NCBI GenBank assembly: GCA_036852015.1
Contig: JAANDG010000094.1
Coordinates: forward strand, 1-64,000
DNA: 64,000 nt
From: Pelodera strongyloides
Lineage: Eukaryota > Nematoda > Chromadorea > Rhabditida > Rhabditidae
Direction: 5' to 3'
The notes below the pieces were generated by a model. The model was given only the letters and a program-made list of their open reading frames with translations. It was not told the origin of the DNA and did not search any database. The position numbers and the translations under genes are program-made. Shown here piece by piece: positions 34,090-44,924 of this stretch. The first letter of the stretch is position 1. Each line of letters opens with the position of its first letter.

Positions 34090-34160
34090 CATCGCACTGA
34101 TGAGACCCAACGGTGGCAAAATCCTCGTATGCGAAGGGTCGAAACGGGTTACCGTATTAC
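34090..34160 (+). ncRNA. Hammerhead-ribozyme-like core at the 3' end of the Penelope-like element
   Basis: CTGATGA at 34097-34103; a perfect 5-bp stem II, GACCC (34104-34108) with GGGTC (34136-34140), around a 27-base loop; GAAA at 34141-34144; then stem III ACGG-GTTA-CCGT (34144-34155) followed by A34156, giving the accepted cleavage triplet GTA. All invariant core bases of a hammerhead are present. Stem I is not evident: the bases before CTGATGA and after A34156 do not pair. Hammerheads are known in Penelope-like elements. Activity is not shown; the absent stem I may mean the genomic copy ends at the cleavage site. Confidence 0.55.
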
Positions 34161-34280
34161 ATATGGTATATTCATGTTAGTTTATTGAACTTATTCACTT
34201 ATTTCCCAATTTGTTCCTCTTTTACATCCTGGGGTAAACATTGGGTAAGAGTAAACGGTTTATTGATTTTCAGATAGTTG

Positions 34281-35202
34281 ACCAATACTGTGTAGCAAAT
34301 TGTCGCTACATAATAAATTCACTGCTAACTTGGTGTATAATCTAAGTCACTTCTTATCATAATATACGCGACAAAATAACAACATAAAGTTAACGTCTAA
34401 ACGATACGAATATAGAAACAAGTACACGAATAGAACACAGAGCACGAGATGATAACCGTACTGGCAATAAAGCAATTAATAGTTAAACCAACGACTTCTA
34501 AGAGAATCAACGAGACACCACTACCACTGAATATAATTAGTGGAAAACATTGTGTAATAAAAAAGTATCACTGAGCGGTGGCTTATGAATCGAGCGCGTC
34601 AGGTACAGCCCTCTAACTCCGATTGTCGGCGGCGGTCTTAGTGGTATCGTGGGCATCTCCGGCTCTAAAAATAGATTATGTAAGCGAGTTTTGAAAACCC
34701 CACGCCAGAAGTTTAACCCTGGCCGAGATGATTTATATATATATATATATATGGGGTTGTTACATAATATTTTGGAAGATATTGGAAGTATTGCAATCGT
34801 ACAGATCACACACCTAATGAACTAGATTGTGATAGTTTATGAGAAAATTCCTAGCATTTAAACCTAGTAGCAACAAGCTAAACAAGCTGCAACTTGTAGC
34901 CTCGCCGTCGACTGACTTGACTTGTGGTATAAGACGACAGCCTTATGAAAGTAATAGCAGGTAAGTTCCGATAAGACGAGGTATTATAATAAAACTAATT
35001 TTACAGCATACATACAATGTCCAACCGATGTATGCACTCAGTCAGCACGCAGAAATATCACAATATGACAAAACAGGCGGTAGGAAGCAGAGATTGTTCA
35101 ATAAAGACATGCGCATCGAGGCGCTGTACAAATCAGTCATAGTTGCACAAGAAACTCAGAAAAGTTGATTCGAATGCAAGGTATTGCGCTGTTATGGAAA
35201 AA
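34281..35202. other. AT-rich sequence, nothing recognised
   Basis: Includes a short (AT)n run at 34735-34751 and a GC-richer patch at 34570-34730 with no open frame of note. Confidence 0.5.
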
Positions 35203-35392
35203 CCAGTCAGCTCAGGCCGCCTGAGGCCACTTACGCTTCAAACGTATCCTAAGAAATCACATAATAGGAAACAATAGCATATTCATACATATATTGAGCT
35301 GCGAAACTCTTTTTATACCCGAACACGAAATTTGTATTTCCGTAACGCACATCGGTATGCAAATTACGCACAGTTACTATTTTATATAATAT
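35203..35392 (-). mobile_element. Helitron-like element, tandem partner 1
   Basis: Diverged copy: internal run CATACCGATGTGCGTTACGG is kept, and the terminal hairpin reads GGCCTCAGGCGGCC. Lies head to tail with the next copy. Confidence 0.5.
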
Positions 35393-35420
35393 ATAAATAC
35401 TTTATTGCGTTAATATAATA

Positions 35421-35645
35421 CCAGACGGCTACGCCGCCTGAGGCGACTTACATGGAAACATGATTTGTTTAGCATGGGCATACTTATACAAAGTTCCAAA
35501 ACGTATCACAAGAAATTCACCTAATGGGAACATATGCATACTTCGATAGTGAGCTACGCAACTCTTTTTATACCCGAACACGAAAGTTGCTTTTCGTAAC
35601 GCACATCGGTATGCCAAACGCTACTCACTCTTTTATATAATAAGA
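35421..35645 (-). mobile_element. Helitron-like element, tandem partner 2 (225 bases)
   Basis: Minus strand starts TCTTATTATATAAAAGAG after an A and ends GTCGCCTCAGGCGGC, then CTGG and T. Best-preserved pair of termini in the window. Confidence 0.6.
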
Positions 35646-35917
35646 TAAGATATCACGATACCTCGGTCTGTACAATATGTTGTTGTTCTACCGGCAGATT
35701 GCGGACATCTTTGACTTGAGTCGATGAAAGGAGGGGCAGTTCCTTGTCCCGAGGACGAGCACCTTATGAGGGCTCTAAACATTTACGTGTTCTTTACATC
35801 AATTAGGGAAGGTGGATCTTTCCACCATAAAATCACATAAAACGGTTAACTCTCGAGGAAGTGTCTCCTGTGGTGATCTATTATCCGCGCCTTCCTAAGG
35901 GAGGGAGGGATTGGGCA

Positions 35918-36088
35918 TCCACTCTACAAAACTAACAACGGTCAACTTCTGTTATATCAGACCAGAATGACCAAAAAACGCAAAAAATTTCAAAAAGTCA
36001 TATCGGAAGGGCGCGGTTACTGTAGCCCGTGGGCGGGACCCTAGTTGTCTGTATAATAGAAAAGGCCTTTGATAGCACAAAACTCCAA
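35918..36088 (+). repeat. 170-base repeat, copy 1
   Basis: Matches 38435-38612 over its whole length, including GGAAGGGCGCGGTTACTGTA. Class unknown. Confidence 0.75.
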
Positions 36089-36240
36089 TTATGGGCTCGT
36101 TCGACCAGTTTCATTCTGAAACAGGTCTCTCTCACTCACATAATCTCAGTTTGTACATAGTCCAAGAAACAGAACAGACAAATCGAACAATAATCTATAT
36201 CATACACTGCCACCATTGGGTAAAGGTTTATTGATTTTCA
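36089..36240 (+). repeat. Uninterrupted copy of the repeat that hosts the Penelope-like insertion
   Basis: Bases 36089-36200 match 29290-29405 (shared run TTCATTCTGAAACAGGTCTC), and bases 36215-36240 match 34240-34276 (shared TTTATTGATTTTCAG). The 4.8 kb element lies between the two halves in the other copy, so this looks like the unoccupied form. Confidence 0.55.
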
Positions 36241-36395
36241 GAGTAGAAAACCATTAAGTCGTTATTGCGTTATTTTCGTTCAACATACTGACGCAAAATT
36301 TCGTCTATATTTATATAAGCGCCTCTTATATATTTATATAAATTTGACGGTAACACATTTTTATTAATAACAAAGATCAATCTCTCATTGGCCTG

Positions 36396-38434
36396 ACAAT
36401 GCTAACTGGAAGCGACAGACCAACAAAAACATACTTTGAGAACAACCCGTTCAACAATTTAAAAGAAACACACCAGACTTGGCTTGGCCCGCCAAACGTT
36501 AACCATGCCGAGGTCGTCGACCAGAGAATAGGGAAAATCGCCAGCTGCAAATTCAGGTAATTCAGGATCAACACTTGATATCCACTAAACCAAAAACTGG
36601 TATAGTACAATGCGCAGTTTACCTTGAGCGGGTTACATACGAAGCCCTCTTATTAACACTTCACCTTTAGCTTCTGCGGGTGCTGACGAAAAGAATAAAC
36701 AATGGTTAATGGAAACGAATGCATAGCGATTATTTCTGCATTATTTCCGATTAAGCACGCCAGTTCTTCACTTAATCAACTTACGCCATTGCACCGAAAA
36801 ATATGTAACATGCGCGTAGAGCAATTGATTGGGAGGCACACTCACAGTTCTCACACAGAATACAGAAAGCAAATTGTCTGATCCTATCAAGTAGAAATTT
36901 GGCCTAATAACCCTACAGATACGGCTCTATTCCTCGAATAGGCTTTATAGGCAAAACAAACCACACATTTTTAGTTTTTTAGAACATAACATCAGGCATT
37001 TCAGCCCGGTATAAACCGAACATTCCATTAGTATGAATACTTGAACCAACCTTGGCTCCGACGATACACCAACTGGCCTATAGGCGAATTCACAACCACG
37101 TGCCTCGTGTGAGTTACCACGCGAAACGCCGATGGCAACCCGGCACTGCGCCCTCCGATTCGGGGATGAGCTCATCATCCGGGTAGGACAGCCACTAGAA
37201 CGATAGCACGTAAAACACCACACATAAAAGTCAACACCTCAGGTCCTCGACCTTCGGAGACGGACTATCCTCTCAGGACATCCAACTTTCTCAAAGCTTT
37301 GAATACTCGTTTCCTCGAAACGATGGTTCATAAAGGCCTCGCCTGATGGGTACTGATTTCCAAGCCAGTAAACGAGTAAACCTCGGATCGTCTTACTCGG
37401 GAACTCACGAGACCCCCATAAAATCCAAGGGAACGTGACTTAGGAAGATCACGAAAAACCGAATTTCTTGTCACACACCGACTAGAAACCATCAAAGTAT
37501 GCATCGAGGCCTAGGTAAAAATTACCAAACTATGATACATCAGTGGGAGCAAATAATAGAGTATAATATAATAATTATAAGCTGACTATACAGCAATTGC
37601 AATAGTAATAAATATAATGATAATAAGGTATAATAATTACGAGCTGACTACACAGAATTCACAATAGCAATAATAAATAGTAGCTTAGTACCAAAATACT
37701 GCATACTAGTAATAAAAATATAGATATAATGATAATAAGGTATAGTAATTGCTTAAATATAAGTAATTGTACTATTTTAATGCTAGGCTAGTATATAATA
37801 ATAGCAATAATAATTCCAATATTCTAATAGTAGGTGGAAATATAAACGTTACATTAATATTTGATAAAAATCAGCATCATGATGCAAATAATAATACGGA
37901 GCTGCTTCCGATGACCACTTCACGAGTAACTACCGCTCAACGGCTCCTTACGATTATTGGGAATCACGCCCCGAAAAGGAAAAAACGGTGGATAATACAA
38001 AACTCACTATCCGGCCAAAGGTCTAGTTCCAAAAGCGGTCACATTGTGCTTCTCGACATAAAAGGCGACGAACCCGGGAACTCACATCTGCCGCCGTCTT
38101 ATAACAGCCTCTTTGGCTTCTGTCCAACACCACTCTTATTTCTGTAATAATGAGGTTGAAGAGTGCTAATGAGAACCTTGAAAAAATAAAAACTCTAATT
38201 ACCTGCAAATATCGGATGATGTTATGCGATAGCACAGGACAAAAATACAATTTTGCTGTTATTATATCACACTATAAAGATATGACTACCATTAGTAAAC
38301 AGTTAAAATTATGCATCTCCACATTTACACATGTTAATTGAATATGAAAACAAACAAATTTAAACAGCAATAAGCATTCATCTGAAACATATGTAGAACT
38401 ATAGCACGAATAAATGAAAAATAACAACATTAAA
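36396..38434. other. Possible decayed coding region of unknown element
   Basis: Plus-strand frame 36396-36554 is open and hydrophilic (NNPFNNLKETHQTWLGPP) and ends near CAG|GTAATT; the same frame continues with stops to about 37560, then AT-rich repeats with TAATAAT to 37870. Lies between the two 170-base repeats. No family recognised. Confidence 0.3.
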
Positions 38435-38612
38435 TCCACTCTACAAAACTAACAACGGTCAACTTCTGTTATATCAACAGACCAGAATGACCAAAAAACG
38501 CAAAAATTTCAAAAAGTGCATATTCGGAAGGGCGCGGTTACTGTAGCCCGTCGTGGCGGGACCCTAGTTGTCTGTATAATAGAAAAGGCCTTGGAATAGC
38601 ACAAAACTCCAA
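38435..38612 (+). repeat. 170-base repeat, copy 2
   Basis: Direct copy 2.5 kb from the first, few differences. The limits are TCCACTC and ACTCCAA on both. Confidence 0.75.
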
Positions 38613-38813
38613 ATATAATAGTTTCTTGATGATATGCAATTCATACATCACGAAGGGTGGATTATTTTGATGCCAGGGTTCCGGGGACAAACTACAAGAA
38701 ACCTTACTTTTTCCCTGAGTTGCTTCTGATTGTTGGTTAGGTGGTCGCCTAGACGAATAGTACTACTGAAGAAATCCAGCTGCAAACCGTGATTATTTAC
38801 CACCTTTGAATTA

Positions 38814-39011
38814 TTAAAGCGAAAAACCGGCCGGTTTTTGAAACGTATCGAGTACACCAGCATACTTATGCAGATTGAGCAAATGAACATAAAATAGAAT
38901 AAAAATCGAGCTAAATTCGAGTTGGTTAGCATAAGTACAAAAGAATTTAGTTGTCCACGATGCGTTTCAAACATATTCAAATTTCCCAAAGTAGGTACAG
39001 TATTGCTTTAA
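38814..39011. mobile_element. Chimeric MITE: family A left part, other foldback right end
   Basis: Sequence follows family A to GATGCGTTTCAAA (38971), then switches to the right end seen at 21940-21972, AGGTACAGTATTGCTTTAA. Confidence 0.7.
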
Positions 39012-39051
39012 AATACGGGCAAACCAAAACCCCCGGTAGACACCATTTCGT

Positions 39052-41172
39052 TCATAGGAAACTTTCCTTGTTTTCTTCCAGAAAATTTCTACCAACTTTA
39101 TTATTCTTGTTTTTAAAGGGATAGGTTCATCTCGAATTGCACCTTCTTTTATAATTTCTATTGATAGTAAGACTTATGACGGTCAAAATGCGAAAATTAC
39201 ATTAAATTACCTTTGCTCTCCGAGGCAGGAGAGCATGCTCAAAAAAGCTAAACTACCTCGAATTTATAAAACAACTGTGATACCACAGCCTAGCTATGTG
39301 GGAAATAGCATACCACGGCTGGAGACGCTAGACGATACAGGGCCCCTTTATCACCCTCTGTCTATCACGACAATCTCTACACCTCAGCCATGTCACGCTA
39401 TTTCCAACTTAGCTAGGCTGCGGTACCCCAGTTGTTTTATAAATTCGAGGTAGTTAGCTTTTTTGAGCATGCTCTCCTGCCTCGGAGAGCAAAGGTAATT
39501 TTTTTATGTAATTTTCGCATTTTGACCGTCATAGGTCATACTATCAATAGAAATTATAAAAGAAGGTGCAATTCGAGGTGAACCTATCCCTTTAACAGCT
39601 TTATTAATATTATACTAATTATCTGTACTCACTAGTTGATCCCAAAACAGATTTCTGCCACCAAACTTTTCAGCAATACTGATCAATTCTTCTCGTTGTC
39701 GTTGCGTCTGCAAATACAATTTATGTATGATGACAAATTTTCGTTGCTCGTTCCTAAAGCTAGTTTTAGTTTTTAAAGCGGTAAATAAGAGCCTTTTGAA
39801 ACAAATGTTCGGCGCTGTATTTCCACGTGGTTTCCAAAATGTGTCACGGGCCAGACTCGAACTCTGGTCGAGTGTGTTAAAGACAGTTGTGCGAACCATT
39901 TGACCACACGATCCAGAAAAATTGAAACGCCACGATATTTGTCTACCCCTTCTCTGTAGTTCGACGTACTCATCTAAACACAACTTTCGCGGTGCGCTGC
40001 GAAGAAAAAGCCCAGCGCAAGATGCACTCCACGCACCAAGTGCCGCATCAAGTTTTCGCTGCGCACCACCCAAGTTTCATCAGTGGTGTTCAGACGCGCA
40101 TTTCGGGCATTTAGAAATCTCTTCTCATAAAATGCGTACTTCTTTCTGTCTTTCCATGAAGACTTCTAGTAAACAGTCAATCTTCGGCAGAAGTTGTCTC
40201 GCATGATCCATCTGAATGGCAACACACAAAATCTTATTATAAAAAGTCGTGAGCTTCTGTTTGTTTGATTGTATTTTTGGATAATGTGTGTTACTCTAGG
40301 GAAGTAAGATTGTTCAGTGGTTCACGTTCCCGTGCACTGAGCCAGCTACATACCTCTCACAAAAACTAAAGTTGCCTCAGCGGCGGAGCCGCTGTTTACA
40401 TATAAAGCGGTAGAACATCTTTTGGAAAGGAATCATGACAATTCACGGCGTGCATTCGAATCCATAGCTCACCTTTTTTCTAATATCCACTGTCTCGTTC
40501 ATTTCGTCAAAAGCATCTATGATGTACTCCACAGGCTGTAAAAAGTTATAAAGAACGTGAAGGCAGTAAAGGTTAGTACGTCCTTGTGTATAAATATGAA
40601 AATTGCATCTCACAGAAGTGGTCGCCAAATGTGTTTCTCCGCTTCTTATTTAAACTAAACTGTACCCGACCTTAGTTGTGTCAATGTGGGTAGATATCTT
40701 CCCATTACAAATATCAATTGGAAAAGTGTTCTTGGTGGGGGTAGATTCCTGAATTCCGTACAACCGCTGAACAAAGCAAAGATGAAATTTAGAGAGTAAC
40801 GGATGTCACACAAACCTACAAACAAACAAGAAATTAGTTCCCAATTTTACATAATAAAGTTGATTATGGTATTATTAGTTCTACGTCGATACTTTAGCAA
40901 ATCCGATTAAGTTTGCGAAGTCTACGCTTCCGTGTCAAGTTGCTGGTGTGTCAACTGTAATCTTGAACCTTGAACTTGAAACATCCACTTGCCGGCGAGT
41001 TCTCCACATTTGCATTCGTTGTATGTTTCTTCGTCAAAGTATTCATAATAGTCTTGTGTTGATTGAGGTTCGCAACAGTCTGTAAACCTTCCGATGTCCG
41101 ATACTCAGGCCGACTGTCACATTGGGAAATACAAAACAGCAGAAATAATAGCCGAACCATCATTTGTTTCAT
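39052..41172 (-). CDS. Short paralogue of the unrecognised secreted helical protein; one module only
   Basis: Minus-strand exons, all phase 0: 40993-41172, 40473-40535, 40140-40211, 39633-39707, 39052-39078; 138 residues if every exon is used. Start chosen as the first ATG after the putative trans-splice acceptor TATTCCAG, giving MKQMMVRLLFLLFCISQC, a signal peptide; ATG 41163 or 41160 are alternatives. Exon 1 fuses the front of the long paralogue's exon 1 to its linker exon (shared NTLT core) with no intron between, so exons 2-4 of the long form are missing. The remaining exons match its exons 6, 7, 8 and 9 (for example HARQLLPKIDCLLE). Two oddities: exon 1 ends at a GC donor (CCG|GCAAGT) where the paralogue has GTAAGT, and the acceptor of the last exon reads TG instead of AG. 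It may therefore be a gene with an altered tail or a young pseudogene. Confidence 0.6.
39113..39595. mobile_element. Foldback element, subfamily 2, second copy
   Basis: Same ends and arms as 22471-22939, with GACTTATGACGGTCAAAATG. Lies in the last intron of the short paralogue, a different intron from copy 1's element. Confidence 0.85.
39833..39915 (-). repeat. tRNA-like fragment in intron of the short paralogue
   Basis: T arm CCAGAGTTCGAGTCTGG pairs perfectly; A box TGGTCAAATGGTTCGC; acceptor stem fails. Confidence 0.4.
40258..40400 (-). repeat. Fragment of the long Helitron-like element
   Basis: Reverse complement matches 59390-59510 (shared GGCTCAGTGCACGGGAACGT and CAATCTTACTTCC). A hairpin-like end GCCTCAGCGGCGGAGCCGC follows at 40381. 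Lies in an intron of the short secreted-protein gene. Confidence 0.45.
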
Positions 41173-41262
41173 AAATGATCTGGAATACATATTAGATGGC
41201 TGGTCTAGAGTAGAATACTGGTAGGGTGGCTTTATGCGTGTAGAATCACTGCTTCGAACGGC

Positions 41263-41665
41263 TTAAAGGGACAGGCCCATCAAATTAAACCTATGTTGAC
41301 GAGATGTTCATACTGTTTACAAAGCATTAGTATTACAATATATACAAACCAAATTTCACCTTCATTCACCCTGCCTGGGACACTGTTTTCCGATGCGCTC
41401 AACTCATATGTATATCGTAAAGCTGCAGATTTCAAAGCCGTATACGCAAATTTTGATCGCAGTCTAATTTTACGATAAATTTGCATAGGCAGCTTGGAAA
41501 TTTCCGTTTTACGGTATACATATGCGTTGAGATCGGAAAAAAGTTTCCCAGGGTGAATGAAGGTGAAATTTAGTTTGTATATATTGTAATAAAATTAAAA
41601 TTGCTTTATAATCATTATGAACGTATCGTAAATATAGGTTTGCTTTGATGGGCCTGTCCCTTTAA
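41263..41665. mobile_element. Foldback element, AGGGACAGGCCCATCAAA family, second copy
   Basis: 403 bases; flanks (CGGC and CAGA) differ outside TTAA, so the target duplication is no longer than TTAA. Confidence 0.85.
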
Positions 41666-42311
41666 CAGAAAACCTAACCTAACCAACAATGTGGCCCTCA
41701 CGTACGTTCATTGTGCAAATTCAGAAGTCCGCGAACCTTACATATTTACCCAAAAAAATGTAACGAGGGTAGATAACGATAGCAGCACAAACATTCGTAA
41801 GCAATTTTTTTTTCAATTCTCCCTAAAGCAAAAGAACACAACAACAAAGAAATTTTTATGATATGTAAAAGTTTGGCTCAAGAACTTTTTGCGATATTTT
41901 TGCATAGTGAGCAGCACAGGTGCACAGGCACTCAGGCAGTTCATAACATTTAGCTCGAAAACTGAAATTTCGCTCAATGTTGGCATGTGCCTAGGAGTCA
42001 TTTAAATATTTAAAATTCAAGTCAGAAAGGTATGGGATGGTCTGTCACAGGAAAAGGCAGATGTAAACAAGCATACTGACACCATTTCGCTCTATAGACT
42101 ATAGCAGAGACTAGTGTACTCTCACTCAGCCAAGGTCATATTTTCTAGAGCCCTCGGGCATGCTATTCATAAATCTCATCAAAACCCAAATACGGTAAAA
42201 TGCAACACTAACTAGTGATCCAAACGCGATGGAATAGCTCGTGGACAAAGGGAAAATGATAGTGCATGCCCTCTTGTTATAATTTATAGTAAATAGGTTA
42301 GCGGACAATGA

Positions 42312-42390
42312 CAGTTTCCGGTCACCAAATGGTCAGTGACTGGTCACCAAATGGTTTCCTTCGGTGAAAACCGGCATGGCACGAGGGAAC
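42312..42390. repeat. GGTCACCAAATGG-type repeat, duplicated copy
   Basis: CGGTCACCAAATGGTCAGTG at the collinear place in the second segmental copy. Confidence 0.6.
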
Positions 42391-42506
42391 CCATATATGG
42401 CAAAAGCACCGTTTTTTGCCCTGAATTTCACGTAAAATTCCCTACATTCATATGTTTCACAAACAACGCACCATACTGATTGTATTGTAGAGCCATTTAG
42501 GTGAAT

Positions 42507-42560
42507 GGTATCGCCCATGAAGAAAAACTTGAAGGACTTAAATTCGGATTTTTCTGTTGT
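42507..42560 (+). pseudogene. Second, shorter leftover of the methyltransferase last exon
   Basis: GIAHEEKLEGLKF matches the start of the last exon, then similarity ends abruptly. It holds the same place relative to the short secreted-protein gene as the fragment at 28948 does relative to the long one. Confidence 0.65.
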
Positions 42561-42721
42561 ATAAATTGTTCCAATGACTAGCTAATAATAGATATATATC
42601 GTCGATAAGTAGTAATTACCCATTTAGTAATTTAGGAAGGAAATTACTATTTACTTAAACATCGCCGCGCATCTCTAGTGTTCCAATTATGTTTACCCTA
42701 GTAATAAGTAGCCGATTAGTA

Positions 42722-42763
42722 GGGGCTTAGGCTTAGGCTTAGGCTTAGGCTTAGGCTTAGGCT
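42722..42763 (+). repeat. Interstitial TTAGGC array
   Basis: Six perfect units, 160 bases past the end of segmental copy 2. Confidence 0.85.
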
Positions 42764-44639
42764 GACAGTGTCGGATGTCTATCTACACAGAAGCAGTTCC
42801 CTCTCTCAGTAATACACTTTGGTCATCTCTTCAGTTCAGGTTCAGAGTACAACTTACTTCAAAGTAAACATTATATTATAAATATAAAGGAACTCATTCT
42901 CCACAAGATTTTAATTCTCATGATAAATATTTTCACACATAAACTACTCTTGAAAAGGACTGGTTTCAAAATTAGGTCTTCTTTCGATGCTGCGCATCAT
43001 TGTTGCCCATCAAGTGTGCGAAAACAGCGCGATATCACAGCGGGACGTCTTGTTTTGCTCTATTGCACTTCGCCGCATTTTTGTAGGAAAGATTACAGAA
43101 ATATTTAGAAATTACAGAAATATTTATATTTTTCGTGACAATAATTTTGCTTTATTATTAACAATTATATTATTTTACTAGTTCTAGTTAGTATGATAGG
43201 TATGTTATATATGACTTCCCAGGACTTGTGAATGGAGCGCATCACTTATTCAAATCACCGGGCAGTAACCTTGGGTTACCGCGCGCAATTACTATACACT
43301 CTGATTATGATCGAGTTGAAAATTAGCATATGACTGGTGTCAACACAAAAGATACCAATTTACCCTCGTAAGCGGAGTATGTCGGATTGTAGTTTGCAGT
43401 TTGTGCTTTATCCCATACCACACCTTCTATCATTATATCCGCACGAATTATTCACGCTTCTGTACTTCTTTATGCAAAATAGGTCATATATAATATTGGG
43501 AACGTATGTCTGTCTGTTTATATAATTCAAAACATTCGTAAAAAAACGGGCAAAAACGCCCTTTGTCACGTGTTTCAATGTTTATACTACAAAAAAAATA
43601 ATCGTACAACGTCCCAAAATAAACGATTACGTTGTAGCTATAACCCATATAACTGAGCCCGTGGCTGGTCCTGTGTAGAGTTATATTCTGTAATCTTTTA
43701 GTATATAAAATTATTTCTCTCTCTCACTCTCTATCTTTCTTTCCCTCTCTCTCATCTCCAACTCTCTCTCTCTCTCTCTCTCTATTCTTTTTTTTTAGAA
43801 GATTTCTCCCACTGAGCTGAACGTTTTTTTCTGGTCTCGCTTTTTTTTTGTGGTCTAGGGGACCCCTTAGGGCCCGTGCTTGTCCCCATATGGTGTCAGA
43901 TTTAAGGCCAAGCCGCACTAGAGACCCATCAAAAGCGTCCCCTTCTGTATCACCACACATTGGTCACTTGTTCGCTTATTTGCAGTAAATTTAGGTTGGC
44001 AAGGCTTTTTCGGTTTTCTTTTTTTGTCCATTCCATATTTGTGTTCCCTATGCTGGCTTACTCTACTCACTTGAACTCTACTTATCGCTCTATTTTCTGC
44101 AAGTCTCTCTGTGATACTCGCATCTCATTAGGTATTCAACTTTTGTAACCGATTTATCATTCCACTAGTGGTCCGTCAAAACGTAATGCTCACGTTACTT
44201 GTGTAACATAGAATTCAAAAGTTATCCCAAAAGTTTCGGCTGACCCCTGGCAGAGGTCAACAATGTGGACGTTCTCTGGGTCTCCTCTCTCTCTCCCTCT
44301 CTCTCCCTCTCTCTCTGCCTCTCTCTCTCCCTCTCTCTCTCCTTCTCTCGCTCTCTCTCTCTCTCGCTCTCCCTCTCTCTATCTCCCTCTCCCTCTCTCT
44401 CCAGAAACATTATGTCACCTCTGAACTATGTGTTGTCCCTTTGGCCCCAATGGCCCTAGTGGCCTCCGTAGAGTGGACATCGCTTAGCTTAAGGCCCACG
44501 CATGGACAGTGGAAATCTGAGAATTCCCTCCCAAAAAACGTACATCATTTTGAGAGAATCGTTTTTCCCAGGACTAGAGGCAATAGTGTAGTTCAGCTTT
44601 GAAAGAATAATGATTGACATAAATTATGGGAAACGAAAT
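42764..44639. other. Intergenic with CT microsatellites
   Basis: 43710-43785 and 44280-44402 are CT-rich tracts. The rest, including 43000-43560 and 44030-44160, shows no supported gene. Confidence 0.6.
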
Positions 44640-44835
44640 AATTGCCGAAACCACGGAAAAAAACGTCGCTGGCCCGCCACCAAATGTTTTTTACCGAATA
44701 CCATTATGTGACTAGTTAGTGACCAGCTGATGGCGGTTTCGATAAAACTTGGTCACAACATGGTCACGAAACGGTCACGAAATAGGCTGGCAAACGAAAT
44801 AACCAGCAAACCGTCACCAAATAGGTTCCCCATTT
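44640..44835. repeat. GGTCACCAAATGG-type repeat, long form
   Basis: Starts ATTGCCGAAACCACGG, ends CCGTCACCAAATAGGTTCCC. Confidence 0.6.
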
Positions 44836-44924
44836 CTTATGTGAGCTACACCGATATGCTAGCCGTTTAATAGTGGTGTTTAGTTATAATGTGTATGTTT
44901 AATATACTTGAAATTCAAAATCCA

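Larger units (their letters stand above)
29404..34230 (+). mobile_element. Penelope-like retroelement, permuted (GIY-YIG before RT), decayed
   Basis: AT-rich block of about 4.8 kb between two imperfect direct copies of TTTCCCAATTTGTT (29404 on, 34202 on). Order on the plus strand: AT-rich leader, a three-unit 25-base tandem repeat (29890), a Cys motif and GIY-YIG nuclease (30793-31348), a reverse transcriptase in broken frames (31523-33565), a CT-rich 3' tract, and a hammerhead-like core (34097-34156). Penelope-like elements normally carry GIY-YIG after the RT; clades with it in front (Naiad/Chlamys type) are known, and this arrangement fits them. Frameshifts and stops show it is dead. The sequences on both sides occur joined together at 36089-36240, which looks like the host repeat without the insertion. 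A 3' fragment of a second copy lies at 27010-27135 (-). Confidence 0.75.
38960..42560. repeat. Segmental duplication, copy 2
   Basis: Same orientation and gene order as copy 1 but about half the length. Contains the short paralogue, an independent foldback pair (39113, 41263) and the 42507 leftover exon. The Penelope-like element and two 170-base repeats lie between the copies. Confidence 0.75.

Noticed and set aside
35918..38612. LTR retrotransposon
   Set aside because: Direct repeats lack TG...CA ends, no primer-binding site, gag or integrase motif found.
39615..40073. 152-codon minus-strand frame
   Set aside because: Only its last 25 codons before the donor (39633-39707) are an exon of the short secreted-protein gene; the rest is intron with a tRNA-like fragment and repeats.
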